From contig CANHOE010000205.1 in assembly GCA_947462175.1 (NCBI GenBank), positions 1-5,337 of the forward strand: DNA of 5,337 nucleotides. The letters run 5' to 3'. Shown here piece after piece: positions 1 through 5,276 of this stretch. The DNA is from Burkholderiales bacterium. Lineage in GTDB: Bacteria; Pseudomonadota; Gammaproteobacteria; Burkholderiales; Burkholderiaceae_C. Position 1 is the first letter of the stretch. Each line of letters opens with the position of its first letter. The notes beneath the pieces were generated by a model. The model did not search any database. It saw only the letters and a program-made list of their open reading frames with translations, and was not told where the DNA came from. Both the position numbers and the translations under genes were made by a program.

Positions 1-202
1 CGACCGAAGCCGCTTCGAGGCCGTCGAAGCGCCGTGTGTAGTCCAGCACGGCCGCATCGCCGCGCTGCTGCACGTCGGCCAGGATCGAGGCCACGCGCTC
101 CTCGATGGCGCCATCGGTCTCGGCCGACCAATGCAAGACGCGCTCGAACTCGGCCGCGAAGTCGGCGGCCGACGTGTCCAGGTGACGGATGCGGATGGTC
201 AT
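1..202 (-). CDS. hisD: Histidinol dehydrogenase HisD, N-terminal part (cut by window edge)
   Basis: HisD is a zinc- and NAD-dependent cytoplasmic enzyme that performs the last two steps of histidine synthesis, oxidising L-histidinol to L-histidine through histidinal. Only the first 67 codons are present; the remaining family length (normally about 430 residues) lies beyond the left edge. The visible peptide starts MTIRIRHLDTSAADF and contains a run of the type 'VASILADVQQRGDAAVLDYT' followed by RRFDG (residues about 38-62). This is the usual N-terminal HisD pattern of a helix, then a GD-A-hydrophobic-YT segment, then a FD motif. The ATG at 200-202 lies 11 bp after the hisG stop, which fits an operon. 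No strong Shine-Dalgarno precedes it, so translational coupling to hisG is likely. The catalytic and zinc-binding residues are outside the window and cannot be checked. Confidence 0.9.
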   Translation of the reverse strand, partial: MTIRIRHLDTSAADFAAEFERVLHWSAETDGAIEERVASILADVQQRGDAAVLDYTRRFDGLEAASV

Positions 203-213
203 CGCGGTACGGC

Positions 214-852
214 TCAGTCTCGAATGGCCGACGCAAACGCGTCGATGATCGCGCGGATCGGCTCGCGCTTGAGCTTCAGCGCGGCCTGGTTGACGACCAG
301 ACGCGCCGAGATATTCATGATCTCCTCGACCTCGACCAGATGGTTGGCCTTCAGCGTGTTACCGCTGGACACCAGATCGACGATGGCATCAGCGAGGCCC
401 GTCAGCGGCGCCAGCTCCATCGAGCCGTAGAGTTTGATCACATCGACGTGCACGCCCTTGTCCGAAAAATGCTGGCGCGCAGTCAGGGTGTACTTGGTCG
501 CCACGCGGATGCGAGAGCCCTGCTTCACCGCATTGGCATAGTCGAAATCGGCGCGGGTCGCCACGCTCATGCGGCACTTGGCGATGCGCAGATCCAACGG
601 CTGGTACAGCCCTGAGCCGCCGTGTTCGATCAGCGTGTCCTTGCCGGTGACGCCCAAATCGGCGCCGCCGTATTGCACATAGGTCGGCACATCGCTGGCA
701 CGCACCAGCACCACGCGCACATCGGGCCGGTTGGTGCCAATGATCAGCTTGCGCGATTTCTCCGGGTCTTCAGAGACCTCGATGCCAGCCGCTCGGAGCA
801 GCGGCAAGGTCTCCTCGAAGATGCGTCCCTTGGACAAGGCGAGCGTGATCAT
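214..852 (-). CDS. hisG: ATP phosphoribosyltransferase, short form (HisG-S)
   Basis: HisG condenses ATP with PRPP to give phosphoribosyl-ATP, the first and feedback-controlled step of histidine synthesis. The product is 212 residues. It opens MITLALSKGRIFEETLPLL, typical of the family, and carries the ATP-PRT/PRPP-binding signature at residues 146-167: E146, then G152, D156, D159 and the S163-G164-N165-T166-L167 turn. The YGGADLGVTGKD segment (61-72) is another conserved block. The length matches the short HisG class, which lacks the C-terminal regulatory domain and, in known systems, needs the HisZ partner for activity and histidine feedback; no hisZ is visible here. The frame stays open upstream to 1047, but that extension overlaps murA and looks unlike HisG, so the ATG at 850-852 is chosen. 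The start lies just after the repeat in the murA-hisG gap, and a GGCGG about nine bases upstream is the only ribosome-site-like sequence. Confidence 0.96.
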   Translation of the reverse strand: MITLALSKGRIFEETLPLLRAAGIEVSEDPEKSRKLIIGTNRPDVRVVLVRASDVPTYVQYGGADLGVTGKDTLIEHGGSGLYQPLDLRIAKCRMSVATRADFDYANAVKQGSRIRVATKYTLTARQHFSDKGVHVDVIKLYGSMELAPLTGLADAIVDLVSSGNTLKANHLVEVEEIMNISARLVVNQAALKLKREPIRAIIDAFASAIRD

Positions 853-862
853 TGAACGGTAC

Positions 863-925
863 CGCCGGGCTGCCCCAAGGGCCGGACATCCCCCTCGGGG
901 GGCAGGAGCGCAGCGACGTGGGGGC
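863..925. repeat. Hairpin-forming intergenic repeat between murA and hisG (Comamonadaceae-type)
   Basis: This sequence fills nearly the whole 73-bp gap between murA and hisG and abuts the murA TGA (926-928). Seen directly: CTGCCCC at 870-876 is the exact reverse complement of GGGGCAG at 899-905. Nested inside is an alternative stem, CCCCC (890-894) against GGGGG (897-901), closed by a very small turn, so two mutually exclusive hairpins are possible. A further GGGGG run at 920-924 could also pair with the C run. From memory, near-identical GC-rich units, reading in this direction roughly gctgccccaagg ... cccctcggggggcag ... gtgggggctca, are scattered in many copies through Comamonadaceae intergenic regions. 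Only one copy is in this window, so the repeat status is recalled and not shown here. There is no T-run after the stem on the minus strand, so it is not a classical intrinsic terminator. It could still stabilise or process the murA-hisG mRNA. Confidence 0.6.
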
Positions 926-2221
926 TCATTGGACGCGCTCGATGTCGGCACCCATGCCGCGCAGCTTGGCTTCCATCTGGTCGTAGCCGCGATCGAGGTG
1001 GTAGATGCGATCGACGCAGGTTTCGCCTTCCGCCACCAGCCCCGCAATCACCAGGCTGGCAGAGGCGCGGAGATCGGTCGCCATCACCGTGGCGCCGGAG
1101 AGCTTGGGCACACCGTGCACAACGGCCAGATGGCCATCCACCTCGATGCGCGCGCCCAGCCGCACCATTTCATTGACATGCATGAAGCGGTTCTCGAAGA
1201 TGGTCTCGGTGACCTTGGCGGTGCCGTCGGCGATGCAGTTCAGCGCCATGAACTGCGCCTGCATGTCGGTCGGGAAGGCCGGGTACTCGCTGGTGCGAAA
1301 GCTCACCGCGGTCGGGCGCTGCCGGCTGCGCACACGGATCCAGTCGTCGCCGGATTCGATCGAAACCCCCGCCTCGCGCAGTTTCTCGATGACCGCGTCG
1401 AGGTGATCGGCGCGCGCGCGGCGAAGTACGACATCACCACCCGTGGCAGCCACCGCGCACAGGAAGGTGCCCGCTTCGATGCGGTCGGGCACGATGCGGT
1501 GGCTCGTTGTGCCCACCAATCCGTTCAGGCGCTCGACGCCCTGCACGCGAATGCGGCGCGTGCCATGGCCCTCGATGCGCGCGCCCATGGCGATCAGCAT
1601 GTCGGCCAGGTCGACCACTTCGGGCTCCTGCGCCGCGTTCTCGAGCACCGTCTCGCCATCGGCCAGCGTCGCAGCCATCAGCAGGTTTTCGGTGCCGGTC
1701 ACGGTGACCATGTCGGTGGTGATCTTGGTGCCGCGCAAGCGTTGTGAGTGCGTGCCGGAGGCCTCTGGTGCCTTCGCGATGATGTAGCCGTGCTCCACCG
1801 TGATCTGCGCGCCCATGGCCTGCAAGCCCTTGATGTGCTGATCGACCGGCCGCGAGCCGATCGCGCAACCACCGGGCAGTGACACCCTCGCCTGACCAAA
1901 GCGCGCCAGCAGTGGGCCCAGCACCAGGATCGAGGCCCGCATGGTCTTGACCAGGTCGTACGGCGCTTCCGGCAAGGTCACGGTAGACGTGTCGAGCACA
2001 ACCGTGTCCGGCTGCGCCTCGCTGCGCTCGGCCCTGGCGCCCATGTTGCGCAGCAACTTCAGCGTCGTGTTGACGTCCTGCAGGCGCGGCACATTGGTCA
2101 GCGTCACCAGCTCGGGCGTCAGCAAGGCAGCGCAGAGCTCGGGCAGCGCCGCGTTCTTGGCGCCCGAGATCGTGACCTCGCCTTCCAGAGGCCGTCCGCC
2201 GCGAATCAGAAGTTTGTCCAT
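926..2221 (-). CDS. murA: UDP-N-acetylglucosamine 1-carboxyvinyltransferase MurA
   Basis: MurA transfers enolpyruvate from phosphoenolpyruvate to UDP-GlcNAc, the first committed cytoplasmic step of peptidoglycan synthesis. It is the target of fosfomycin. The 431-residue product is full length (E. coli 419). Visible landmarks are K22-N23 in the SGAKNAALP motif, R95, the catalytic loop PGGCAIGSRP with Cys119 (equivalent to E. coli Cys115) and R124, the general base D319 in YPAFPTDMQAQ (E. coli Asp305), R385 in DLRASASL, and R411 in YHLDRGY near the C-terminus. The two-domain inside-out alpha/beta barrel pattern of repeated 'G-A-x-I/V' segments runs throughout. Because the catalytic Cys is present, and not Asp, fosfomycin sensitivity at the target level is expected (inference). 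The ATG at 2219-2221 gives the family's usual MDKLLIRGG start; it lacks a clear Shine-Dalgarno and is overlapped by a 14-codon upstream ORF. It lies 79 bp after the BolA-family gene and 73 bp before hisG. Confidence 0.98.
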   Translation of the reverse strand: MDKLLIRGGRPLEGEVTISGAKNAALPELCAALLTPELVTLTNVPRLQDVNTTLKLLRNMGARAERSEAQPDTVVLDTSTVTLPEAPYDLVKTMRASILVLGPLLARFGQARVSLPGGCAIGSRPVDQHIKGLQAMGAQITVEHGYIIAKAPEASGTHSQRLRGTKITTDMVTVTGTENLLMAATLADGETVLENAAQEPEVVDLADMLIAMGARIEGHGTRRIRVQGVERLNGLVGTTSHRIVPDRIEAGTFLCAVAATGGDVVLRRARADHLDAVIEKLREAGVSIESGDDWIRVRSRQRPTAVSFRTSEYPAFPTDMQAQFMALNCIADGTAKVTETIFENRFMHVNEMVRLGARIEVDGHLAVVHGVPKLSGATVMATDLRASASLVIAGLVAEGETCVDRIYHLDRGYDQMEAKLRGMGADIERVQ

Positions 2222-2250
2222 GAGCGTGGGGCCGACATCTGCACCGCCAT
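2206..2250 (-). other. Possible 14-codon upstream ORF overlapping the murA start
   Basis: On the minus strand an ATG at 2248-2250 opens a frame reading MAVQMSAPRSWTNF and ends at a TGA (2206-2208) inside murA codons 5-6, so it overlaps the murA start in the +2 register relative to murA. An AGG (within CGCAGG) lies four to five bases before this ATG, a better ribosome-site match than anything directly before the murA ATG. Translation of this ORF could therefore deliver ribosomes to murA by coupling. A short ORF like this also arises easily by chance in GC-rich DNA, and nothing else supports expression. Confidence 0.2.
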
Positions 2251-2300
2251 CAAGCCTGCGGTCGCAGACTCAACAGCCGCAGCACGTGCCGCGGCGACTT

Positions 2301-2570
2301 TCAGTGATGTTGCAGAGGGGCTTTATCCGGGCTGACGGCCCACTCGGCTGGAGTCAGCGTCTTCATCGACAGGGCGTGGATCTCGGCGCGCATCTTGTCG
2401 CCCAGCGCCTGGTAGACCATCTGGTGGCGCTTGATCCGGCTGACGCCGTCGAACGCGGCGCAGACGATGGTGGCGAAGAAGTGCTGGCCGTCGCCCTGCA
2501 CCTCCAGATGCTCGCAGTTCAGGCCTTGCGCAATGAAGCGCTGCACGTCGTTTGGCGTCGGTTCAGACAT
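2301..2570 (-). CDS. ibaG: BolA-family protein, IbaG-like
   Basis: This small cytoplasmic protein belongs to the BolA/IbaG family. Members pair with monothiol glutaredoxins around a [2Fe-2S] cluster and are linked to iron-sulfur trafficking and to acid or envelope stress; some are annotated as transcriptional regulators. The product is 89 residues, the normal size. It has the BolA fold pattern: an N-terminal helix (residues about 6-17), the strand pair CEHLEVQGDGQHFFATIV (19-36) and the helix-turn-helix-like core FDGVSRIKRHQMVYQAL (40-56) with the invariant His49. It ends in the family hallmark HALSMKTLTPAEW (65-77), which is closer to IbaG (YrbA) than to BolA proper. The location directly upstream of murA matches ibaG-murA in E. 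coli, which supports the IbaG assignment. Start: ATG at 2568-2570, 23 bp after the permease stop, without an obvious Shine-Dalgarno. The same frame stays open upstream but is then antisense-like shadow of the permease, so it is not used. Whether it binds DNA or acts through a glutaredoxin cannot be read from sequence. Confidence 0.88.
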   Translation of the reverse strand: MSEPTPNDVQRFIAQGLNCEHLEVQGDGQHFFATIVCAAFDGVSRIKRHQMVYQALGDKMRAEIHALSMKTLTPAEWAVSPDKAPLQHH

Positions 2571-2593
2571 TGCCGAATTATCGCTCAGGCCAC

Positions 2594-3385
2594 TCAATAG
2601 CGGATCTTGTAGCCGACACGCAGCAGACGAAGGCACAAGCCGCAGACAACGAGGAGGCCTGCCGCGACCACGCCCAGGCTGACCCACGGCGACACATCGC
2701 TCACACCAAAGAAGCCGAATCGAAAGCCATCGACAACGTAGAAAAACGGGTTCAAGTGGCTGGCGACCTGCCATGGCGTCGGCAGACTGGCGACCGAATA
2801 GAACACGCCGGAGAGGAACGTCATCGGCATGATGACGAAGTTCTGGAAGGTGGCGATCTGGTCGAATTTCTCCGCCCACAGGCCGGCGATCAAGCCCAGC
2901 GCGCCCATCAGCACTGCGCCGATCAGAGTGAAAACGCCAATCCATACCGGCTGCGCGAGGTGCAGTGGTGCAAACCAGATCGTCACCGCCAGCACCCCGG
3001 CACCGACGGCAACGCCACGCACCACAGACGCGCCAACGTAGGCCACAAACCAGGCCCAGTGCGACAGCGGCGTGACCAGCAGAAACACCAGGTTCCCGCT
3101 GATCTTGCTCTGGATCAGCGACGAACTGCTGTTGGCGAAGGCGTTCTGGAGCACGCTCATCATCACAAGGCCCGGCACCAGAAAGCTGGTGTAACCAATG
3201 CCTTCGAAGGGCTGCACCTTGTCGCCCAGTGCGTGGCCGAAGATCAAGAGGTACAGCACCGCCGTGAGCACCGGCGCAGCCACCGTCTGGAAGCTGACCT
3301 TCCAGAAGCGCAGCACCTCCTTGTAAAACAGCGTGCGGGCACCGGATAGCAGGCGCATCGCAGGGGGAGCGGCCAGTGGCGTCAT
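2594..3385 (-). CDS. ABC-2 type exporter permease, YadH-like
   Basis: This is an inner-membrane permease that forms the channel half of an ABC-2 exporter; two copies would pair with two copies of the ATPase encoded just upstream. The 263-residue product has six likely membrane segments, at about residues 31-50, 66-85, 110-137, 146-170, 178-199 and 234-254. Family landmarks are the FWKVSFQT-x-x-APV entry to the first helix, FLVPGLVMMSVLQNAFAN (68-85) and the ABC-2 signature region FLSGVFYSVASLPTPWQ (190-206), followed by HLNPFFYVVDGFRFGF. The pattern resembles E. coli YadH (256 residues), compared from memory. The ATG at 3383-3385 overlaps the ATPase stop as ATGA, so translation is probably coupled; an internal Met10 is a less likely alternative. 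The substrate is unknown. Proteins of this type are often labelled drug, polyketide or capsule exporters, but nothing here indicates which. Confidence 0.93.
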   Translation of the reverse strand: MTPLAAPPAMRLLSGARTLFYKEVLRFWKVSFQTVAAPVLTAVLYLLIFGHALGDKVQPFEGIGYTSFLVPGLVMMSVLQNAFANSSSSLIQSKISGNLVFLLVTPLSHWAWFVAYVGASVVRGVAVGAGVLAVTIWFAPLHLAQPVWIGVFTLIGAVLMGALGLIAGLWAEKFDQIATFQNFVIMPMTFLSGVFYSVASLPTPWQVASHLNPFFYVVDGFRFGFFGVSDVSPWVSLGVVAAGLLVVCGLCLRLLRVGYKIRY

Positions 3386-4365
3386 ACAGACACCGGCATC
3401 GGCAACTGCGACAGTCCGTGTTCAGGCACGCCGTGCATGATTTCAAGGAACACGTCTTCCAGGTCGGCGCGACCGATCTCCAGGTCTTCCGGCTGCCCCC
3501 CGGCCGCGCGCAAGGTCGCGAGTACGGATTCCACCTCGGCCGCATTGCGCGTCTTGATTTGCACGATGCGGCCCGTGACCCGCGCGTTCGCCTGCAGCGT
3601 GAGAGGCAGCGGCGTATCGAGCTTGAAGCGCAGCATGGTGCTGGCACGGCCGGCCAGCAAGGCCGATGTGCGGTCGAGCGCCACCACGCGGCCGTGCTTG
3701 AGCATCGCCAATCGGCCGCACAGCGCTTCCGCCTCTTCCAGATAGTGCGTGGTCAGCAGCACGGTGTGACCTTCCTTGTTCAGCCGTGCAATGAACTGCC
3801 ACAAGGTCTGGCGCAACTCGACATCGACCCCCGCAGTGGGCTCGTCGAGCACGATCACCGGAGGGCGGTGCACCAGCGCCTGCGCAACCAGCACGCGGCG
3901 CTTCATGCCGCCCGAGAGCTGTCGGGTGTTCGCATCGGCTTTGTCGGCGAGGCCGAGGTTCTCGAGCAGTTCGTCGATCCAGGCGTCGTTGGCGCGGGGA
4001 TCGGCGCGCGCGCCGAAGTAACCACTTTGAATCTGCAAGGTCTCGCGCACCGTGAAGAACGGGTCGAACACCAGTTCCTGCGGCACGATGCCGAGACTTC
4101 GGCGGGCAGCGGCGTAGTCGGTCACCACATCGTGGCCATGCACCAGCACCTGACCGGAGCTCGCCCTGGACAGCCCGGCGAGGACGCTGATCAGTGTGGT
4201 CTTGCCAGCACCGTTGGGACCCAACAGGCCGAAGAATTCGCCGGCCGCAATGTCAAAGGAGACATCATCCAGCGCATGCACACTGCCTCGGGCGCTGCTG
4301 TAGTGCTTGCTGACGCTGCGAAAGGAGACAGCGGGGTTGGCAGCGCCGGGATCGGAAACGTGCAT
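3382..4365 (-). CDS. ABC-2 type exporter ATP-binding protein, YadG-like
   Basis: This cytoplasmic ATPase drives the permease encoded next to it. Counting from the chosen start the product is 327 residues. It has every nucleotide-binding landmark: a Tyr22-type aromatic A-loop near KHYSS, Walker A GPNGAGKT (49-56), Q-loop Gln96 in GIVPQELVFDP, signature LSGGM (150-154), Walker B VIVLDEP (170-176, Asp174 and Glu175), D-loop AGVD, and switch His207 in TTHYLEEAE. About 95 residues follow the core, including a C-terminal ADLEDVFLEIM element typical of the DrrA/CcmA-like exporter ATPases. It therefore looks catalytically complete. Two starts are possible: ATG at 4363-4365 (chosen) and an in-frame GTG at 4390-4392 that adds nine residues. 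The ATG is preferred because a -10-like TACAAT lies between the two. The stop overlaps the permease start by 4 bp. The divergent TetR-family gene is the obvious candidate regulator. Confidence 0.94.
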   Translation of the reverse strand: MHVSDPGAANPAVSFRSVSKHYSSARGSVHALDDVSFDIAAGEFFGLLGPNGAGKTTLISVLAGLSRASSGQVLVHGHDVVTDYAAARRSLGIVPQELVFDPFFTVRETLQIQSGYFGARADPRANDAWIDELLENLGLADKADANTRQLSGGMKRRVLVAQALVHRPPVIVLDEPTAGVDVELRQTLWQFIARLNKEGHTVLLTTHYLEEAEALCGRLAMLKHGRVVALDRTSALLAGRASTMLRFKLDTPLPLTLQANARVTGRIVQIKTRNAAEVESVLATLRAAGGQPEDLEIGRADLEDVFLEIMHGVPEHGLSQLPMPVSV

Positions 4366-4375
4366 GGAGCGCAAG

Positions 4376-4404
4376 ATTGTAGGCAGTGCCACCGCCTCAC
4401 GCAG
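4376..4404 (-). promoter_or_regulatory. Possible promoter of the exporter operon
   Basis: On the minus strand a TACAAT (4376-4381) matches the sigma-70 -10 consensus at five of six positions. The -35 region at the right distance (about 4399-4404, CTGCGT) is poor, so an activator or another feature would be needed. Transcription would start about four bases before the ATPase ATG, giving an almost leaderless mRNA, in keeping with the lack of a Shine-Dalgarno there. This is an inference from a hexamer match only. Confidence 0.3.
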
Positions 4405-4420
4405 GCGCGGTGTCCGCGTC
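4404..4420. promoter_or_regulatory. Palindrome near the exporter promoter, candidate operator
   Basis: CGCGG-TGT-CCGCG at 4406-4418 is a perfect 5-bp inverted repeat around a 3-bp centre; adding the G/C pair at 4404/4420 with one mismatch extends it to 17 bp. It sits at the upstream edge of the weak -35 of the exporter operon. A partly related inverted copy, GGACACGCGCC at 4457-4467, faces GGCGCGGTGTCC at 4404-4415 with a single extra base. Symmetry of this size suits a TetR-type dimer but is also easy to get by chance in GC-rich DNA. Confidence 0.3.
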
Positions 4421-4454
4421 CTTCGGTCACTGCCTCGATTCAGGGCAGATGCCG

Positions 4455-4483
4455 TTGGACACGCGCCGACTTGGTGCTAACTT
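4455..4483 (+). promoter_or_regulatory. Possible promoter of the TetR-family gene
   Basis: TTGGAC (4455-4460) is followed after 17 bp by TAACTT (4478-4483), which is preceded by TGC, giving an extended -10 arrangement. Each hexamer matches consensus at only three of six positions, but the spacing is ideal. The predicted start of transcription, about 4490, falls on the palindrome at 4490-4500. A direct repeat ACTTGGT occurs at 4469-4475 and 4480-4486, across the -10. Weak evidence, from sequence pattern only. Confidence 0.3.
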
Positions 4484-4489
4484 GGTCGA

Positions 4490-4500
4490 CAGTCCGACTG
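4490..4500. promoter_or_regulatory. Palindrome upstream of the TetR-family gene, candidate autoregulatory operator
   Basis: CAGTC-C-GACTG is a perfect 5-bp inverted repeat with a single central base, 17 bp before the regulator's ATG and at the predicted transcription start. A second overlapping symmetry, GTCG (4486-4489) against CGAC (4495-4498), is also present. Binding here would block the regulator's own transcription. It is not the same sequence as the palindrome at 4404-4420, which weakens the idea that one protein binds both. Confidence 0.3.
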
Positions 4501-4517
4501 CAACGAAAGCAGATGCC

Positions 4518-5261
4518 ATGGCGACTCTCGTCAAGAAGACAGGCCGCACCTCCGAGCGCATCCTCGACGTGACGCTGGAGCTCTTCAATCGCTTCGGCGA
4601 GCCGAATGTGTCGACCACGCTGATCTCGGCCGAACTGAACATCAGCACTGGCAATCTGTATTACCACTATCCCGCGAAGGACCTGCTGGTCGATCGGCTG
4701 GTCGATCGCTTCGAAACGGCACTCAACGCCTTGCTGAAAGCAGCCGACGACGTGCACGATGTCGAGGACGCCTGGCTCTTCTTCCACATGCTGTTCGAGC
4801 TGATTTGGCAGTACCGATTCCTGTACCGCGACCTGAACGACCTCCTCAGCAAGAACCGGCGGATCGAAACCCATTTCCAGTACGTGCTCGAGGAAAAAAC
4901 GCAGGCGGTACAGCGGGTGCTGGCCGGTCTGGCCCGCGGCCAAGCGATCCGCTTGACGGCGCCAGAGGCCGAATCGGTAGCGACTGCGATGGTCGTGGTG
5001 TCAACCTACTGGCTCAGCTACGAGTACGTGCGCGATCCGCGACACGCACTGGAGCCCGAGAACGCTGGCGCGGCGTTGCTGCGTGGGGCTTCCCACGTGC
5101 TGAGTCTGCTGGCGCCTTACTTTGAGCCGGCGCAGAAGCAACACCTGCTGCGTCTGGCACAGGCCTATTCAAAGCCAACCTCACACCCGAGCCCAACACC
5201 GCGTGCTTCTGCAGCACCGGCGGCGACCACCCGCAGCCGCATCGCGCAGCAGGGAAGCTGA
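4518..5261 (+). CDS. TetR/AcrR-family transcriptional regulator
   Basis: This is a one-component DNA-binding regulator, probably a dimeric repressor released by a small ligand. The 247-residue product begins MATLVKKTGRTSERILDVTLELFNRFG, the usual first helix. The helix-turn-helix follows at residues about 32-52, VSTTLISAELNISTGNLYYHY then PAKDLL, with the typical S-x-G-x-LYYHY recognition helix. The ligand-binding half (about 60-215) includes YRFLYRDLNDLLSKNRRIETHF (99-120). I recall that motif from a proteobacterial TetR subfamily whose members have this conserved inner helix; the ligand is unknown. The last 30 residues are rich in Pro, Ser, Ala and Thr, with a few Arg, and are probably disordered. 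The ATG at 4518 is chosen because family homology begins there; the frame is open upstream to a GTG at 4386, but those 44 residues look unlike a TetR protein and would cover the candidate promoter. The upstream base context offers only a weak ribosome site. It is divergent from the exporter operon, the arrangement typical of a TetR repressor and its target. Confidence 0.92.
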   Translation: MATLVKKTGRTSERILDVTLELFNRFGEPNVSTTLISAELNISTGNLYYHYPAKDLLVDRLVDRFETALNALLKAADDVHDVEDAWLFFHMLFELIWQYRFLYRDLNDLLSKNRRIETHFQYVLEEKTQAVQRVLAGLARGQAIRLTAPEAESVATAMVVVSTYWLSYEYVRDPRHALEPENAGAALLRGASHVLSLLAPYFEPAQKQHLLRLAQAYSKPTSHPSPTPRASAAPAATTRSRIAQQGS

Positions 5262-5276
5262 CAAGGCCTCTCCAGC

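Noticed and set aside
731..1747. Long plus-strand open frame of 338 codons antisense to murA and the start of hisG
   Set aside because: It runs opposite an unmistakable MurA, has His/Arg/Ala-heavy low-information composition and no recognisable motif; GC-rich codon bias commonly creates such shadows.
2256..2282. CTGCGG/CCGCAG inverted repeat between the BolA-family gene and murA as a terminator
   Set aside because: The stem is only 6 bp, the loop is about 15 bases and there is no T-run, so it does not support termination.
2577..2582. GATAAT -10-like hexamer just upstream of the BolA-family gene
   Set aside because: No acceptable -35 lies at 16-19 bp; the TTGAGT nearby is only about 9 bp away. 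A lone hexamer is not enough to call an internal promoter.
2571..2644. Minus-strand extension of the BolA-family frame upstream of 2570, reaching 3647
   Set aside because: The extension reads the permease and ATPase genes in the wrong frame and shows no BolA homology; the family start at 2570 explains the protein fully.
2552..3349. Plus-strand open frame antisense to the permease
   Set aside because: The permease on the opposite strand has a clear six-helix ABC-2 pattern; this frame is hydrophilic, motif-free shadow sequence.
3376..4572. Long plus-strand open frame of 398 codons antisense to the exporter ATPase
   Set aside because: It mirrors the ATPase gene, is rich in Gln, His, Arg and Ala with no domain, and crosses into the divergent promoter region and the TetR-family gene.
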